The notes below the pieces were generated by a model. The model was not told the origin of the DNA, did no database searches, and was given only the letters and a program-made list of their open reading frames with translations. Both the position numbers and the translations under genes were made by a program. A stretch of DNA of 64,000 nucleotides, taken from Gyromitra esculenta. Its lineage: Eukaryota; Ascomycota; Pezizomycetes; Pezizales; Discinaceae. This document shows, piece by piece, positions 1-11,766 of this stretch; within the stretch, counting starts at the first letter, position 1; each line of letters begins with the position of its first letter. The stretch covers positions 1-64,000 of the forward strand of contig JBCAML010000009.1 in NCBI GenBank assembly GCA_038503075.1, in the 5' to 3' direction.

Positions 1-5
1 ATACG

Positions 6-278
6 TCAACGTTTAATGCGTTGTTGCGCAGCCACCAACTTCCTATTTTCTCGACCTGGGTGGTAGAAGCGTCGGAGAGGATCTCTGGCCGTCCGGAAGT
101 AAACTCCTTGTCCCAGGGGTAATTCTACCGAAGTCCAAAAGAGGTCGGTTGCCGAGACCATAATCCGCATACGGCTAGATTCAGGGGTACAGAAGAGATA
201 CAAACCAGGGTAACCGAGACCGCGCAAGTCCATTCCGGTCGCCATCCTAAGTCTGTCTCCAGTTAGAAAGCGTGCCAC
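6..278 (-). CDS. possible C-terminal exon of an unknown gene
   Basis: A 90-codon open frame on the minus strand ends with TGA at the left edge of the window. I recognise no domain or motif. A MITE-like fragment begins just upstream, so the frame could be chance or part of a transposon relic. It is listed only because it is open and lies at the edge. Confidence 0.15.
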   Translation of the reverse strand: MARFLTGDRLRMATGMDLRGLGYPGLYLFCTPESSRMRIMVSATDLFWTSVELPLGQGVYFRTARDPLRRFYHPGRENRKLVAAQQRIKR

Positions 279-282
279 GGGT

Positions 283-312
283 GCTGGGGTAAGTCTGTCG
301 CTAGGTGGCGGT
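283..312. repeat. MITE terminal fragment
   Basis: The stretch containing GTAAGTCTGTCGCTAGGTGG is nearly the same as the reverse complement of the inner arm of the MITE at 7190-7624 (around 7470-7500). It is probably a relic of the same family. Confidence 0.4.
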
Positions 313-1792
313 GCGGGTAAGAGAAGATGGCCTTTCCTCCCAACCCACAGCTCCTCGAGAGACCTGATAGAAACTCTCCAGTGACCGGAAGATACTACGG
401 ACTAAGTATCGGCCTAAGTTAATTGGTAGAATTGGGAGATTCAGGCAAGCTTAAACCCCTCGAGAGAAGTCCTGGCACCCCGCAGCCCACTGATGGTGGA
501 TCAAAAGCTATCAAAACTATGGAAATACTTACATACCAAATAACATCTAACAACCCTACAGTCAACTTCTACAGAAATTATCACCTCGATTCACCGGTAA
601 TACGTGCGCGACAGAGAAGAGGGAGCCAAGACTTCTCGGGCAATACTATATACGTGAGCTGGAGGAGCTACGAAAAGAAGATTATCTCCACCAACTCCGC
701 AGTTTTCTTTCCTTCTTTACAACAGCTACATAAAGTATGTAGCTACACCCACAGCAATCTTATTGACGATGATCGTGGTGCACGCAAACCAACAAACAGC
801 ATCTCCAGCGCCACTAGCAAGCGCCCCACACCAGGAATTAGAGCAGCCTAAACGAGCCTTAGCACCGATTGCCCCTGTTAGACAGCAAGGGACCCGCAGC
901 CCCAGCCAGTGAGTGAAACACTGGGCGCCATTTGACCAGCAATCAAGGCGCTGGCCCATCGAGGTCCGAGACGGCAAACGCCAACGCCAACGCCATCCCA
1001 TCCCATCCCATCCTCTCCTGTCTCCGAGACCTTGAAAGATCAGAATCGCAATCAAGTCAACTAATGTACATACATAGGTATTCCACAGCGGGTATTCGAT
1101 ATTAGTGTTGGCACAGTGCAGACCACGTACGAAGACATTTAAATGTCTTTTGGATACAGAAGGCATACCTCATTCATTAGCCACAAGGAAGCCCAACTTC
1201 AGCGTCACTACGCATCACACTACCCTACACCACATCGTATATTTCTTTGTATTATTGCACTAGCAAAATATAATTTAGAGGGGTTCAACCCATAGCATAA
1301 CATAACCACTGGCATCCCTCGACAGGGAGCTAATATTGGATTGGGAAAGAAAGTACATACAGCATCGCCATTACAATTCTCCACTCCCTCCCTCGCTTTG
1401 CCCCCTTACCCGCACCAGTGATAGCAACCACCCACCGACCTGCCCTGGAGGCACTAGCCAGCTACGCTTGCTGTTAACTCCACGATCCATTAAATTGCCC
1501 AGACTGCAGAAGACGGCTGTTAGATTTGGTTTGGTCCGTGCAGGTGATTGGCCTTCCCGTTTCCTCAATATCTCTAGCGCATCACGTTCACGAATTTTCC
1601 TGTCTCTCTTCCCCCATTGCGCTTCTCCGTCAGCATATGCCCCTTTTCTTCCTCAATATACATCTTATACATACGCATATCTACGGCTCCCGTTCTGTGC
1701 TGCCGATGCGCTGACCATCGAGCTTCTGCCAGGAATAGTGGAGAGAAAAAAGCACTGACTTCGCGCGCGCTCCCCTCATCCTATCCTGAATC

Positions 1793-4700
1793 ATGAGCAT
1801 CCACGGCCCGTCCACGTCCCAGAATCAATCTCCTAGTCCGCCTATACCTCCCCAATCTCCCCCCAGAACCTACAATCACCTGAAGTCTCCTCCCTTCTCT
1901 CCTTTTTCTCCCGTCCGTCGAAAGCCTCTCCCTCCCGGTTCATCATCTGTCTACTCTTCTGGTGGTGCTCAGTCTCCTAATCAGTCACCAAGACCCCAAC
2001 AGTCTTTAGAGAGACAAAATCCGGTTACTAGCACAGGTAGACGTACTCAAGCTCTCTTAGAGTCTTCTCCGTCCTTGGATCAGGACGGTTTTGTCATTCG
2101 GGATCTCGACAGGTACGGAACAAACCAAGTTCCATGGCATGTTCCGGAGACCTATTCCTCTGACGTATATTTTCTTCTCCAGATTCCCCCACGGAGATTC
2201 CCCGAACATTGGGCAGGGCCGTTGGGCTGTCGAATCACATGGTGGAGTCGACATTCGAGTCCAGTTTGCCACACCACGCATCTATTCCTTTCCCTCAAGC
2301 CCGAATCTGAGCCATGCGAGAGTCTGGAGCGAATCTTCCGTGAACAAAATCAATCATCAACGACTCGATCCTCCACATCGTCGTACTGCTTCCGCAATGG
2401 CTGCTTCTTCTTCTTCACCGACAATCCCGGCGAACCTAAACCTTCCGGAGGTCCCATTTCGCAGTCGCTCCCCATCAATATCCGATCTCAACGACGAAAT
2501 CAGTAAACCAAGGTCACCCGGTTCTAGACTCACCTCTTTCTTTCGGTGGGGGAGCACTTCAGAACAAGGAGGGATTGCATCACCTTCCACCTCGGTTTCC
2601 GAAAGAGTCCCTTCACCTGCGCCTTCACCTAAGACTGCTGACCCATCGTCATATTTTTCACCCTCCAGAGGGATACCTCCAGCAATTGATATACCTCGTG
2701 CGAATGCGGCTCTTCACGATGGACTTCACTCGGATTCAGGGGTATCTATGGTCCCCCCCACACCATCGTCTGTCGAAGCGATAGAAGAGGAGGTACGACT
2801 CGTTTCAGCAGATTTAGCTGCTTCAATCCGTCGAGAAATGGATCTAGAAGACCTAGTGGAAAAATTGCAAGCTGAAGCTGCGGAGCGTAACGGTGAAGGG
2901 AAACGAACAAGTGACTACTTCTCTGATGCTGGAACGTCGACACGGTATCTAGACGCAGAAACCAAATTGGAGGTTGATGTGGAAAAGATGACTCGCAAAG
3001 CCGAGCAACAGATATCAAAAGTACGACTAGAGATGGTGAATAAGGTTCAGGAAGAAAGACAACGAAGAAAAGTAATTGAGCTGCATGTGAAAGACTTAGA
3101 GGAGCAATTTGCGAGGGTAGGGAATTTCCGGGGGGCTGGGGGCGCTCTATGATAGATATTGGGCTTAGATGCTGACTTGACCTGACCCCCAGCGAGAGAG
3201 TGCACAGTTCTCGGGCGCAGGTTCTACTGGAAGGTTGAAAGAGTTAGAGGTTGCTCTGGAAGAGGCTCGACGGAGACTCGCAGAGGAGCGACAGATGAAG
3301 GAGAACTACGAGGATCTCCTCACAGCCCTCCGAGAAGAACTGGAGGAACATCGAAATGAGCGCGACAATCTACGGGATGAGATTGTCCCTCGATTACGAG
3401 CCCGTGTTGAAGGGTTGGAATCAGAGGCTTCAGAGCTGCAGAAGCTTCAGTATGAGCATTCGCGGATGCAGCAAGAGTTGCTTAGTCTTCGAAATGAAAG
3501 TGTAGAATACTCGAGGCTACAACAAGAACTACTTAACCTCCGAAGCGAGAATGCATCCTTGGCTGCTTCAGCCATGCGAACCCAGGCATCTGCATCACGC
3601 CAGTCTGTGCGCCTATCTCGACCCTCTTCAATGTTCGGATCCCCAACTTTAGGGCAATCAAGCATGGCTCTACCATTAAGTCTGAAGGATAAGGAATCGT
3701 TAGTGGAGAAAGTTAAAGACATCGAGGAACAGCGGGATGCTTTACATATTGCACTAAAGAGTTTGCATGATCGGCATAGATTTGAGAGTAAAAGAGCAAG
3801 GGAAAGGATAAAGGCCTTGGAAGTAGAGCGTGACAAAGCATTGCAGCAATCAAACAGACGCTATGGAAAGGATCGAGAAATAACATCACTACGGAAGGAA
3901 ATGGAGCGATTGCGCCACCGTGCTGATGAAGCGTTAGAGCAGAAGTATATGTGTGAGCGAGGTCTATCGACATTAAAAATGGATTTGGAGAAGGCGGAAC
4001 AAGAAACAGTTAATTTGCGAGCTCTGCTTCAAGAACACGATTCTCTCGTTAGTCGACATACCGAACTTCGGGATTCGCATATACGATTGTCAAAACAGGT
4101 TTCGCAGCTGAAGCACGAACGTACTGGTGAAGAGACGTCTTTATCACTCCAACAAGCTTATCATGACCTTCAAGATATCCATGAAAGATCATTAGCACGT
4201 TTAGATGAGCTTGAAATCAAGGGAAATGATCTTTCTGATGACCTATCTGATCGCGAGCGACGGCTTTCAGAGGCGCATTCCGAATCACAACGAGCTATTG
4301 AGAAGCTTAGGCAGACAGTTGCTCAAGCTGAGGCTGAGCGGGATGAGGCCCAAGTCGAGGCAGAAACGTATCGTAAACGCGCGGAGGCCCTTCAAGATGC
4401 GGAAAAGAAACACCTCTCTGAAGAGCGGGCCCTTGGGGTGCAATTGAAAGTTTCAACAGAGAGGATCGGAGAATTGGCAACGCAAGTTCGCGTGCAGCTT
4501 GAGTCGAACAACGCGTTGAGAGAAAGGCTCGCGGAAGCGATCGGCCGTGGGGAGGAGGACCAAAGATTGTCAGCGCGGAAAATCAACGAGCTTCAAGATA
4601 AGCTTAGGGATTTGGAGGATAGGGTCATTGAGGCTCAGATTCAAACAGAGGAAGCTGTTGCTCGCCACGAGGAAGAAGTACGACAACTCAAAGAAACTCA

Positions 4701-5114
4701 TACTTCGCAACTTCGCAGACTTAAATCATCTGTCCTAAAGTCGCCGACTCAGCTAGGTCTGAAATCACCACTATTACGATCACCAAAGTTGGAGTGGACA
4801 GGATTCCGTAAATATTCACAGTCGATCCCAGACACCTCAAGAATCGAATTCTTGGAAAAACGAATTGAGGATTTGGAAGCAACTTTGACAATAGCTGATA
4901 ATGAAATGGCGGAAGTCGTTGGGAAAATGAACTTTGCGCAGATCGAAGTTATGGAGCTACAATCTGAAAGGTAGTTTTGCTACTACCACAATGCCCCTCC
5001 ACCGATAACTTTCATTTCTAACTTCGGGTAAATAGGGACGAGGCTCTTCGTCAAACCAGAAAACTTCAAGCCGAAATCGAAGCTGAAAAAGCGAAGTATG
5101 CTCTGGCTATATAG
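1793..5114 (+). CDS. long coiled-coil protein with Ser/Pro-rich N-terminus
   Basis: Four exons: 1793-2112, 2183-3116, 3193-4970, 5036-5114. The three introns are 70, 76 and 65 nt, all GT-AG, and every junction keeps the frame, giving about 1036 residues. Residues 1 to about 300 are rich in Ser and Pro with many SP sites and look disordered. From about residue 330 to the end the protein is almost entirely Glu/Lys/Arg/Leu heptads (LEEARRRLAEERQ, LRDLEDRVIEAQ), broken by short Ser/Pro linkers. This resembles the fungal myosin-tail or M-protein-repeat-like proteins, which act as scaffolds. No motor or catalytic motif is visible, so a precise role cannot be given. The first ATG of the long frame was taken as the start; it follows a pyrimidine-rich leader. 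The second exon also contains in-frame ATGs. Confidence 0.88.
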
Positions 5115-5974
5115 TAGATTTGCGCTGCGACTGTCTTGCAGCTGTTCGAAACCATTTTCTTTTACGATTATACTTCCTTTGTTCTAACCGATGTTGATAG
5201 CGAGTTGTTCAGTGGTAAAAGTCCATGCTAGGGAAGATTTAGACTTGTTTATCTATAAAAGCGTACTATTTTGGGTTTCCTTCCGGGCTGGGCATATCTG
5301 CGTGGATCTTTAGTTATTCTTTTTCTTCTTTTTTTCATTACACCTGGGTCTTTTTATATCTCTCTGGCATATTGCATTGGGGCTGGTAGTTTCTTTTTTT
5401 GCTTAACCTATTTTTGCTGGCGTTGCACAAACTGCTTTTTCTGCTTTCACCATTAAATCGTTATCCCCACTGTTCTCGTCTGCTAGTATCTCTTATCCTT
5501 TGGACTTTATGGATTGTTGGTTACATAATTACATGTAAATGTAATATCTTGAGGAAATTGATCTAGTGGTTTGTGTATTCCATCCTTAATTGTAGTCCCA
5601 AGCATTCACTTGGCCGTACTTCGAGTACAATTGGAGACGGGCTCTTTCACACAATAGACTTCGGCTAAAAGAATACGGTTGAGACCGGGATATCATTCCT
5701 ATAAGCTATTTATTCTTGAAGGGAAAGTCAAGTGATAATACATAATAAATGTGTATACTTCCACACAATCGCTCTCCGGGGCCATGAAAAATAGAACGAT
5801 CTTACGTTGGATCTGATTTCCTATGATTTGGGGCTTTTTGATCTTGATCTCACGATTTAGTTAAGGAGAATATTAACTGGCGGGTATGGATCTAGATCAT
5901 GACCCTTGCAATCTTGAAAACAATTGTATACTCACAAATATAATCCTCATTCTCGAGGACACGATCTAATCATT
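5115..5974. other. 3' flank, no gene seen
   Basis: 3' UTR and spacer of the coiled-coil gene. 5300-5460 is T-rich on the plus strand. No supported gene or repeat. Confidence 0.4.
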
Positions 5975-6060
5975 CTCTTCAGTATCCCTGAAGATGAGCA
6001 GTGCGACTTAAGCAAAACAAAATCCTATTAAAGAGTGCAGAGTTTCTACAAGTCCTACAG
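5975..6060 (-). repeat. gypsy LTR remnant (3' end hairpin)
   Basis: The stretch contains CTTCAGTATCCCTGAAG followed by ATGAGCAGTGCGACTTAAG. This is the inner hairpin and invariant segment found near the 3' end of every intact LTR in the window. The rest of the LTR is not recognisable. Confidence 0.6.
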
Positions 6061-6103
6061 CAGCGAAAAATCCAAACAATCCTTGTGATTGGTACAGAGG
6101 CAG

Positions 6104-6180
6104 TCTCACGGGCAAGGCCTTCACTAAGGTTCCCAGTATTCCTGAGAACGAGCAGTGCTACTTGACAAAATTTTTATCTG
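6104..6180 (-). repeat. degenerate gypsy LTR remnant
   Basis: It begins with the LTR terminal sequence TCTCACGG, then a degenerate hairpin around TATTC and GAGCAGTGCTACTTGA. Its GCAAGGCCTTC.CTAAG arm matches the remnant at 10275-10343, so these two form a separate, older LTR family. The other end cannot be placed; 6180-6720 is AT-rich and may be the decayed remainder. Confidence 0.55.
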
Positions 6181-7078
6181 ATGGGAAGTGTGAAGTTATC
6201 AACGGTTACACAACAGTGAAAAATCAAGGCGATCCTGGAAAGATTCTGCAGCAGTGGACAGTAAGGTTTCTAAGATAGAAATGAAGGTAAATTACAGCAA
6301 TACAGTAGAAGTAAAGTAAAAGTAAATAAATATTATACTGCATCGAAGTACACGTAACCTTATTGCACTCCTCCACACCCTGAACAAACTACAAACAATT
6401 TTGAAAGAAATAACGAAAATCCTCCATAGCCATAACCGTAAATCCTTTTATCACTGACAAGATATGATTGTTATAACAAACCAACGAAACCAGTTGTTGA
6501 TTGTTACCCAACACTTAATAGCTATAGAGAGAGAAAAATCCTTCATATAAAGATATTAGAAAAACAAAAAGAGAATTAATCATAATTATAACTATAAAAA
6601 AACCCTACTCTGTTCACAAATTTAAGCATCCTCCTATAATTCGTCATATCTGAAAACATCCAATATTCCCATGTTCTCAGTCCTTTAGTATTCACGATCA
6701 AATCTATTCATTCCTTATTCCGCTTGGAGCAATCTATCACAGTATGCTTTGTAGAAACCTCAAAGCCGTACATCAGCAATAATAATTATGCCTCCTGGAG
6801 ATCGGGTGCGCCTCCCCGGGAGACGGTTTACTCTCTGATCTCCTGGAGAAGCGGGAGCGCAGACCTCTCCTCCCGAAGGATTTGGAACCCCTCTGCAGCA
6901 GTTTTTCCTCCTGGAGTAAACAGCTCTCATACCTCCTATACCTGTCCTCAATGAGAACTCCCTTTCCCAAAGAATCTTATGTGAGCCCTAGCCCACGAGA
7001 TTTTGAGAAAATTTTGAGGGATTCTCTCACTAAAGAGCCCTGACCCACGCTTTTTAGGAGGAAGTAAACCCTGGCCTA

Positions 7079-7187
7079 CTCATGCTGCCAACTTTAAAAT
7101 TAGTCACGTGCCAAATTCATTAGATATTTTGGAGGCTCAGCCACGTCAATCTGATCACGTGACTAGTTTTAAAGTCAACGGCATGAG
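7079..7187. mobile_element. 109-bp MITE with TA target duplication
   Basis: The two ends are inverted copies of each other over about 33 bp (left starts CTCATGCTGCC, right ends GGCATGAG) with only a few mismatches. TA lies on both sides (7077-7078 and 7188-7189). There is no coding capacity. The TA duplication points to a Tc1/mariner-type transposase acting in trans. The right TA is shared with the next MITE. Confidence 0.7.
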
Positions 7188-7189
7188 TA

Positions 7190-7624
7190 CAGCGTGGCAC
7201 GGGCGGATGGCGAACATGGTCGAATGACGAACAGGGGTTGGGTCTTGGCAGGACTATTGAGAGGGTACTACGGGGGCGGAGGAAAGTCTGTCACCAAGTG
7301 GCGGTGCTAGTGGCGGTTCTTCTCTTAATGCTCAATATCCTGGTGCTCTTCTTTCACTAAATAGCTTTTCAATCACTCTATCTCGGAAGCATCTCTACTT
7401 TCCGTAAGCTTGCTGCAAATTTTTAAAGGTTTCCCGATCTTGAGTTAGTTGACGGTTGAGTTTGGCACTACCAGCACCGCCACCTGGTGACAGACTTACC
7501 CCTACACCCCAAGTACAGGACTATAACAAGGGTACAAAAAATCAGTACCCTTTCAATAGTCCTTGCCAAGCCTCGACCCCTGTTCGTCACTCGACCGTGT
7601 TCGCCATCCGCCCGTGCCACGCTA
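7190..7624. mobile_element. 435-bp MITE with long terminal inverted repeats
   Basis: The left end CAGCGTGGCACGGGCGGATG and the right end are inverted copies over roughly 75 bp, with a second inner inverted pair (CTGTCACCAAGTGGCGGTG against CACCGCCACCTGGTGACAG). TA flanks both ends (7188-7189, 7625-7626). Subterminal GGCGAACA motifs resemble the GGCGGACA motifs of the element at 9069-9454. Non-coding; Tc1/mariner superfamily is inferred from the TA duplication. Confidence 0.7.
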
Positions 7625-9068
7625 TACTAGCCAAAAAATAAAGTCTGTTCGGTTCGGTACAAAGCAACAACCCTCCACTTATTGAACAACATCACGCTAT
7701 AATCATGAAAATTAATAAAATGAAATAGGAGAACCCCATACGGTTACAGTACAGCGAGAGATATTCACGTGAATCGGGAGGCATAGCATTGAAGAAATTC
7801 GTTGTTCTTGAGGGTTTCTTCCGCGGTGCTTGTACAGAACCGAATAGACTTTATTTTCTCGCTGGCACACGACTTAGAGCATTTTGTCACGTCTTCCTAC
7901 GCTCTAACCCCTAAACTCTTCTTTCCACACCCGCATTGACGCCCAAGACCTCCCCTAGGAAGCTGCTCTATTGGATGCTTGCTAACTGCCATATAGACGT
8001 GTTCCCCTCCTAAAGCTCGCCAAGGAAACAGTTATATCGACTGCTCGCTGTCTGCCAAAGAGATGCCTCTCTACCCTCTAGAGCTCGCCTAGGAGAGAGC
8101 TATATAGACATACTCCGATCCCCAAACGCTGCCAGGATCTTGGGAAGGGCAGTATCCTAGGGATGAACTGTATCCTGGAGGAGGTGGGAGGAGCTGTATC
8201 GCGTCAATTGGCATATATACGTTGTACATTGAGCATATGGAGTATATAGACCAGTAATAAACATTTTCGCAAAACAAAAAAAGCCCACCATCCCAAATAA
8301 TCGACGTGACGAGCGTGACACGCACAGTATATCACGCTCTTTGAGCTCCTCCATAGAGTTCCTGAAGGTATTATGGAGGACGCAGCAGGCTCTCCAGGAG
8401 ACACTGGGAGACGTGTGGAGGAGCCAGCAAGATCTCCAGGAGACTCCCGGAGGAAGCGGGTCAATACTCGCTCCTCTACGAAGGCACATTTACTCTCTGA
8501 ACCTCTAGGAGGTTAGGGAGGAAAAATATTTTTACTGATGTGATCTTCATGAGACATAGCTATTATTCCTGATGTAACCAGATTCCTAGAACCGGCAGTA
8601 TAATAAATTGATGGTAATGGACGTTGAAAATCTGGAAATATTGCTTAACGATATTAGTTATCAGATTACGCACCTAATAAGCAGCCTCCCTCTTCCTACG
8701 AAAGGTATAACATTAATACTTTCATAGGCCTATAAGCAAACCAAAAACCATATAGAGTCGCAAATTCCACTCCATGCAGACTAAGGATGGCTAAGACTGG
8801 TACTAGGGATGCGGAAGAGAAGATCGTCGAAAGATCTCCAGAGGTTGGTGACCCCGCAGCCCAAACTCTCAAGCTCTATTAGAGTGTTTTGGCCACACCG
8901 GATTCTCAGATTTCGAGCTCAAAATTTGAGTTCTTGACAGCTGCGTGGCTAGTCTGTTAGGGGTATAGGTCTCCACTGCTGATCAAGTTGATACTGTGGC
9001 TCCCACACAATTCTCGGTGGCTTTCGCGCGGATTGTTTTCCGGGAAAGGTGCAAGCTCTCGAGCCATA

Positions 9069-9454
9069 CAGGGAGTAACAGCCTGACGGCGGACACTGTC
9101 TAATGGCGGACAGGGGTCAGATCTACTTGGCAAGAACTATAGAGGGTACAGGACTATAAGACAGCTACCAGAAAACCAGTACCCTATCCATAGTCCTGTA
9201 CCCTTTTGATACAGTCGAACCTTGATATAAAGAACCACGATATAATGGAAGTTTGCAGTAACGGACGGAAATTAGGTGCAACTTTGAGTCCCTAACACCA
9301 CCCAAAATTTGCTGTAAGGAAAAATTTACTATAACGAACAAATTCCCACGAATTATGCACGTCCCTTACAACAAGGTGCGACTGTAGTTCTTTGCCAAAC
9401 CCCAAGCCCCTGTCCGCCATCAGACCGTGTCCGCCATCCAGCCGTTACCCCCTG
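9069..9454. mobile_element. middle MITE of a triple nest
   Basis: Terminal inverted repeats of about 65 bp starting CAGGGAGTAACAGCCTG, with paired GGCGGACA motifs about 20 bp apart. TA lies on both sides (9067-9068, 9455-9456). It is related to the MITE at 7190-7624 by its subterminal motifs, and is itself split by the MITE at 9212-9384. Confidence 0.72.
9212..9384. mobile_element. inner pogo/Fot1-type MITE
   Basis: Inverted ends CAGTCGAACCTTGATATAA (left) and the complement of CAGTCGCACCTTGTTGTAA (right), flanked by TA. CAGTCGAACCT-type ends are known from pogo/Fot1 elements of fungi. 173 bp, non-coding. Confidence 0.75.
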
Positions 9455-9693
9455 TACCTTTTTAAATCGATCTTCAGCGCAGCAAAGAACTCAAATTTTG
9501 AGCTCGAAATTTGAGAATCCGGTGTGGCCAAAATACTCTATTCCTCCATCTGAAGATGTGGGTGCGGCGACAATTTTAGCGGTGTTCCAGCTTCAGAAGG
9601 TTATTATAGTGGTGGGAGGGGGGGTGGAAGAAAACTCCCGGACTCTCTGAGAAGCCGGCAGAATCTTGAGTGTATTTGGCGGGCAGCGTATTT

Positions 9694-9765
9694 CACCGTG
9701 TACCCGATCATCACCGTGTACCCGATCATCACCGTGTACCCGATCATCACCGGGTAACCGATCAC
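9694..9765. repeat. 18-bp minisatellite, about four units
   Basis: The unit ACCGTGTACCCGATCATC is repeated three times exactly, followed by a diverged fourth unit. On the minus strand it reads as Gly-Asp-Asp-Arg-Val-His repeats, but the frame around it is short and not convincing. Confidence 0.8.
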
Positions 9766-10274
9766 CTGGGACACTTTTCACCCTAGGAGTCGATATACAA
9801 TAGTAAATGTATGAAGTGTATATAGAGAAGAACTGGAAAGCTTTCATAGGCTGTCAGTACCTATTTGGGAGATTCTAGGCCACCAGGGGGTTGTTGGTGT
9901 TGCTTTGAAGGCCACAAAAAGGGACCAATTTTCGCGATTTTTAGACTACACTTTTAGAAAAGCCACCCCAGAGATCAAAAAATAATTGGAATCCGAAGCT
10001 AGATACCCAAAGGGCTTACCATTAGTTTGGGGGGGCGCAGCTAGCCCCCTTGGCTGTGGTAGAGCAACTATTTCCAATAGAAGGGGTACACTCCGCTCCG
10101 AGCGGAGCGACAATTAATTTTTTTGCTGATGTCCGCAGTGCACAACATTCCTCTGTAACAGTTTCCGATAAAATTTCGCTTTCTCACCAAATAGGGCCTA
10201 CAGAGGCCACAGAGACGACACAGAGGCCACAGAGCCAGCAACCAATACATATTTTTGCAGAGGCAGGATTTTGT
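9766..10274. other. spacer, no gene seen
   Basis: No supported feature. A short direct repeat of CAGAGGCCACAGAG occurs near 10200-10240. Confidence 0.35.
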
Positions 10275-10343
10275 TCTTGCTGATACATTACATTGTTCAT
10301 TCTCAGGGATGCTGAGAAGCTTAGCGAAGGCCTTGCCTGTGAC
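10275..10343 (+). repeat. degenerate gypsy LTR 3' end
   Basis: It contains TTCTCAGGGATGCTGAGAAG and CTTAGCGAAGGCCTTGCC, matching in reverse complement the remnant at 6104-6180. The conserved hairpin loop GGATG is recognisable. The 5' limit could not be placed. Confidence 0.5.
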
Positions 10344-10822
10344 AACTAGTGCTCTGTAGTTTTGTGTAGTTTTTGGTGTTGAAAAACTACCAGGCACCCA
10401 AACCTGGATAGATAGATACATGTAGATAGATATTTCATGCACGCATCCAACCCTTAGGTTATGGCGGCTAGCTAAAATTAATAAAGCGGGGCCAAACGAA
10501 ACGAAACGAAACATCATACTCCACGTCATATTCCAACTTATAACAATAAAACGAAAACACAACGAAATCCTACAAACAGTTTTTATCTTTCCAAATCCCC
10601 ATATCCCCATTCTAGTTCCCTGTCATCCTTTTCTTCTTCCTCCCTTGATCGTCTTTGTATCTCTTTAAATTCCTTCCAATTTTTTATCACAAATTTAATT
10701 CCTTCCTTCCTATATAACAGCTCTTCCACACCGACCGCTTTTTCAATTTACCCAAACCTGGAGACCTTGATAGTACTAAAAGTTTTTGTGGGTTTTACTG
10801 AGTATATCTATCCATGTTATAT
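10344..10822. other. AT-rich spacer
   Basis: Short simple repeats only (GATA near 10408-10435, ACGAA near 10500). Nothing that supports a gene. Confidence 0.35.
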
Positions 10823-10839
10823 GATGGCAATGATATACA

Positions 10840-10928
10840 GGGTTTTGTTCACGCTATAACTTCGGTTGCATGTGGCATTCTTGTACCAAATTTAAAACAA
10901 TGAAACAATGATTTAACAAAAAAAAAAA
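10840..10928 (+). mobile_element. short SINE-like retroposon with poly-A tail
   Basis: An 89-bp segment starting GGGTTTTGTTCACGC and ending in a run of A is flanked by a perfect 17-bp direct repeat, GATGGCAATGATATACA (10823-10839 and 10929-10945). A poly-A tail plus a target duplication of this length is typical of LINE-mobilised sequences. No RNA polymerase III boxes are obvious, so it may be a 5'-truncated LINE tail. A second copy is at 12508-12609. Confidence 0.55.
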
Positions 10929-10955
10929 GATGGCAATGATATACATGCTCCCTCT

Positions 10956-11364
10956 TCTCAAGGAGCAGGGTTCTCGTCAAGCTCTTAGGTATCCCCTGAG
11001 ATGAGCAGTGCTACTTGAGCGAGAAACCAGTAACGAGAGAGTGTGCGAAGATTCTACAGGCTCTATGAGTGGATCAAGTTATGATGACTTGATGGCGGCG
11101 ACAGCGAGGGATTACGAGGTGTAACCGAGGTTTGTATTGTAAAATACAAGAGTGGACAATAGAAGACGTTGCTTAAAGAAAGAAGAAGGAGAAGTACAAC
11201 AAGAGGAAAAGATCCTTCGCTTATATACCACGTTCCAACTCCTTCGATGACAAATACATGACTCATTGTAACAGGAAACCCATAGAAACACAAAGAACAA
11301 TATCAAGACGCAACGACCATGTACCCATGTACCTAACCAATCAACAAAACATCCATCCATGAAA
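10956..11364 (-). repeat. solo LTR (gypsy), TSD cctct
   Basis: A 409-bp LTR running TCTCAAGG...CCATGAAA on the plus strand, with a perfect 5-bp duplication cctct at 10951-10955 and 11365-11369. It holds a TATATAA box on the minus strand, the self-primer AAGCAACGT and the U5 hairpin. Confidence 0.9.
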
Positions 11365-11415
11365 CCTCTCCTCTACATTTCACTCGCTTGAAGCAACAAC
11401 TCCTCTTTCTGCGTT

Positions 11416-11766
11416 TCTCACGTTCGATTCTCGTTAAGCGCTTCGATATCACGAAGGTGAGCGATCTTCTTAGCGAGTCTTAACGCGTTCGAGGAGTGCG
11501 GTGTTCTACAAGTTACGAGGGTCTATCTCGCGAGATAAGTGCGGCGGAGTGGCGGCGGCAGCGAGGTTCGAGGAAGAACCGAGATAGTATTTCGACGATT
11601 CTGAGAAGGTAAATGAGAACGTTCTTAAAGAAAGAAGAAAGAAAGACTAAAATCTAAAATCACTTAAATACCCCGCTTTCCCGTAAATAACAATGACAAA
11701 CAACCGAAACGTAACCAAACAACAAAGCCCATTATACAGCAAAGTAAATTCGTCTCGTCAGTGAAA
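11416..11766 (-). repeat. solo LTR (gypsy), TSD gcgtt
   Basis: A 351-bp LTR from TCTCACG to CAGTGAAA, flanked by a perfect 5-bp duplication gcgtt (11411-11415, 11767-11771). The U5 hairpin is present in another base-paired form (CTTCG/CGAAG). Confidence 0.85.

Larger units (their letters stand above)
1..1792. other. upstream region without a supported gene
   Basis: Apart from the two weak entries at 6-278 and 283-312, nothing here has convincing coding structure. Small simple repeats occur near 977-1015 (repeated AACGCC, then CCCAT). The stretch just before 1793 is pyrimidine-rich, as expected for the promoter and 5' UTR of the coiled-coil gene. Confidence 0.4.
8882..9538. mobile_element. 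outer MITE of a triple nest
   Basis: Ends are inverted repeats of about 55 bp (GAGTGTTTTGGCCACACCGG inward, matching the complement at 9485-9538), flanked by TA at 8880-8881 and 9539-9540. Two further MITEs lie inside it (9069-9454 and 9212-9384). No coding capacity. Confidence 0.75.

Noticed and set aside
423..1166. Two overlapping open frames of about 140 codons on opposite strands
   Set aside because: No recognisable domain, low-complexity composition and mutual overlap; most likely chance.
5271..5456. Hydrophobic 61-codon frame (Phe/Cys/Leu-rich)
   Set aside because: It comes from a T-rich 3' UTR; such tracts always translate as hydrophobic residues. Not a membrane protein.
8089..8489. 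Overlapping minus-strand frames and repeated TCTCCTGGAGA-like palindromes, also near 6784-6920
   Set aside because: The palindromic words recur but no clear pair of element ends or target duplication could be set, and the frames overlap each other.
10068..10610. 180-codon minus-strand frame
   Set aside because: It covers a degenerate LTR and simple repeats; no family resemblance.
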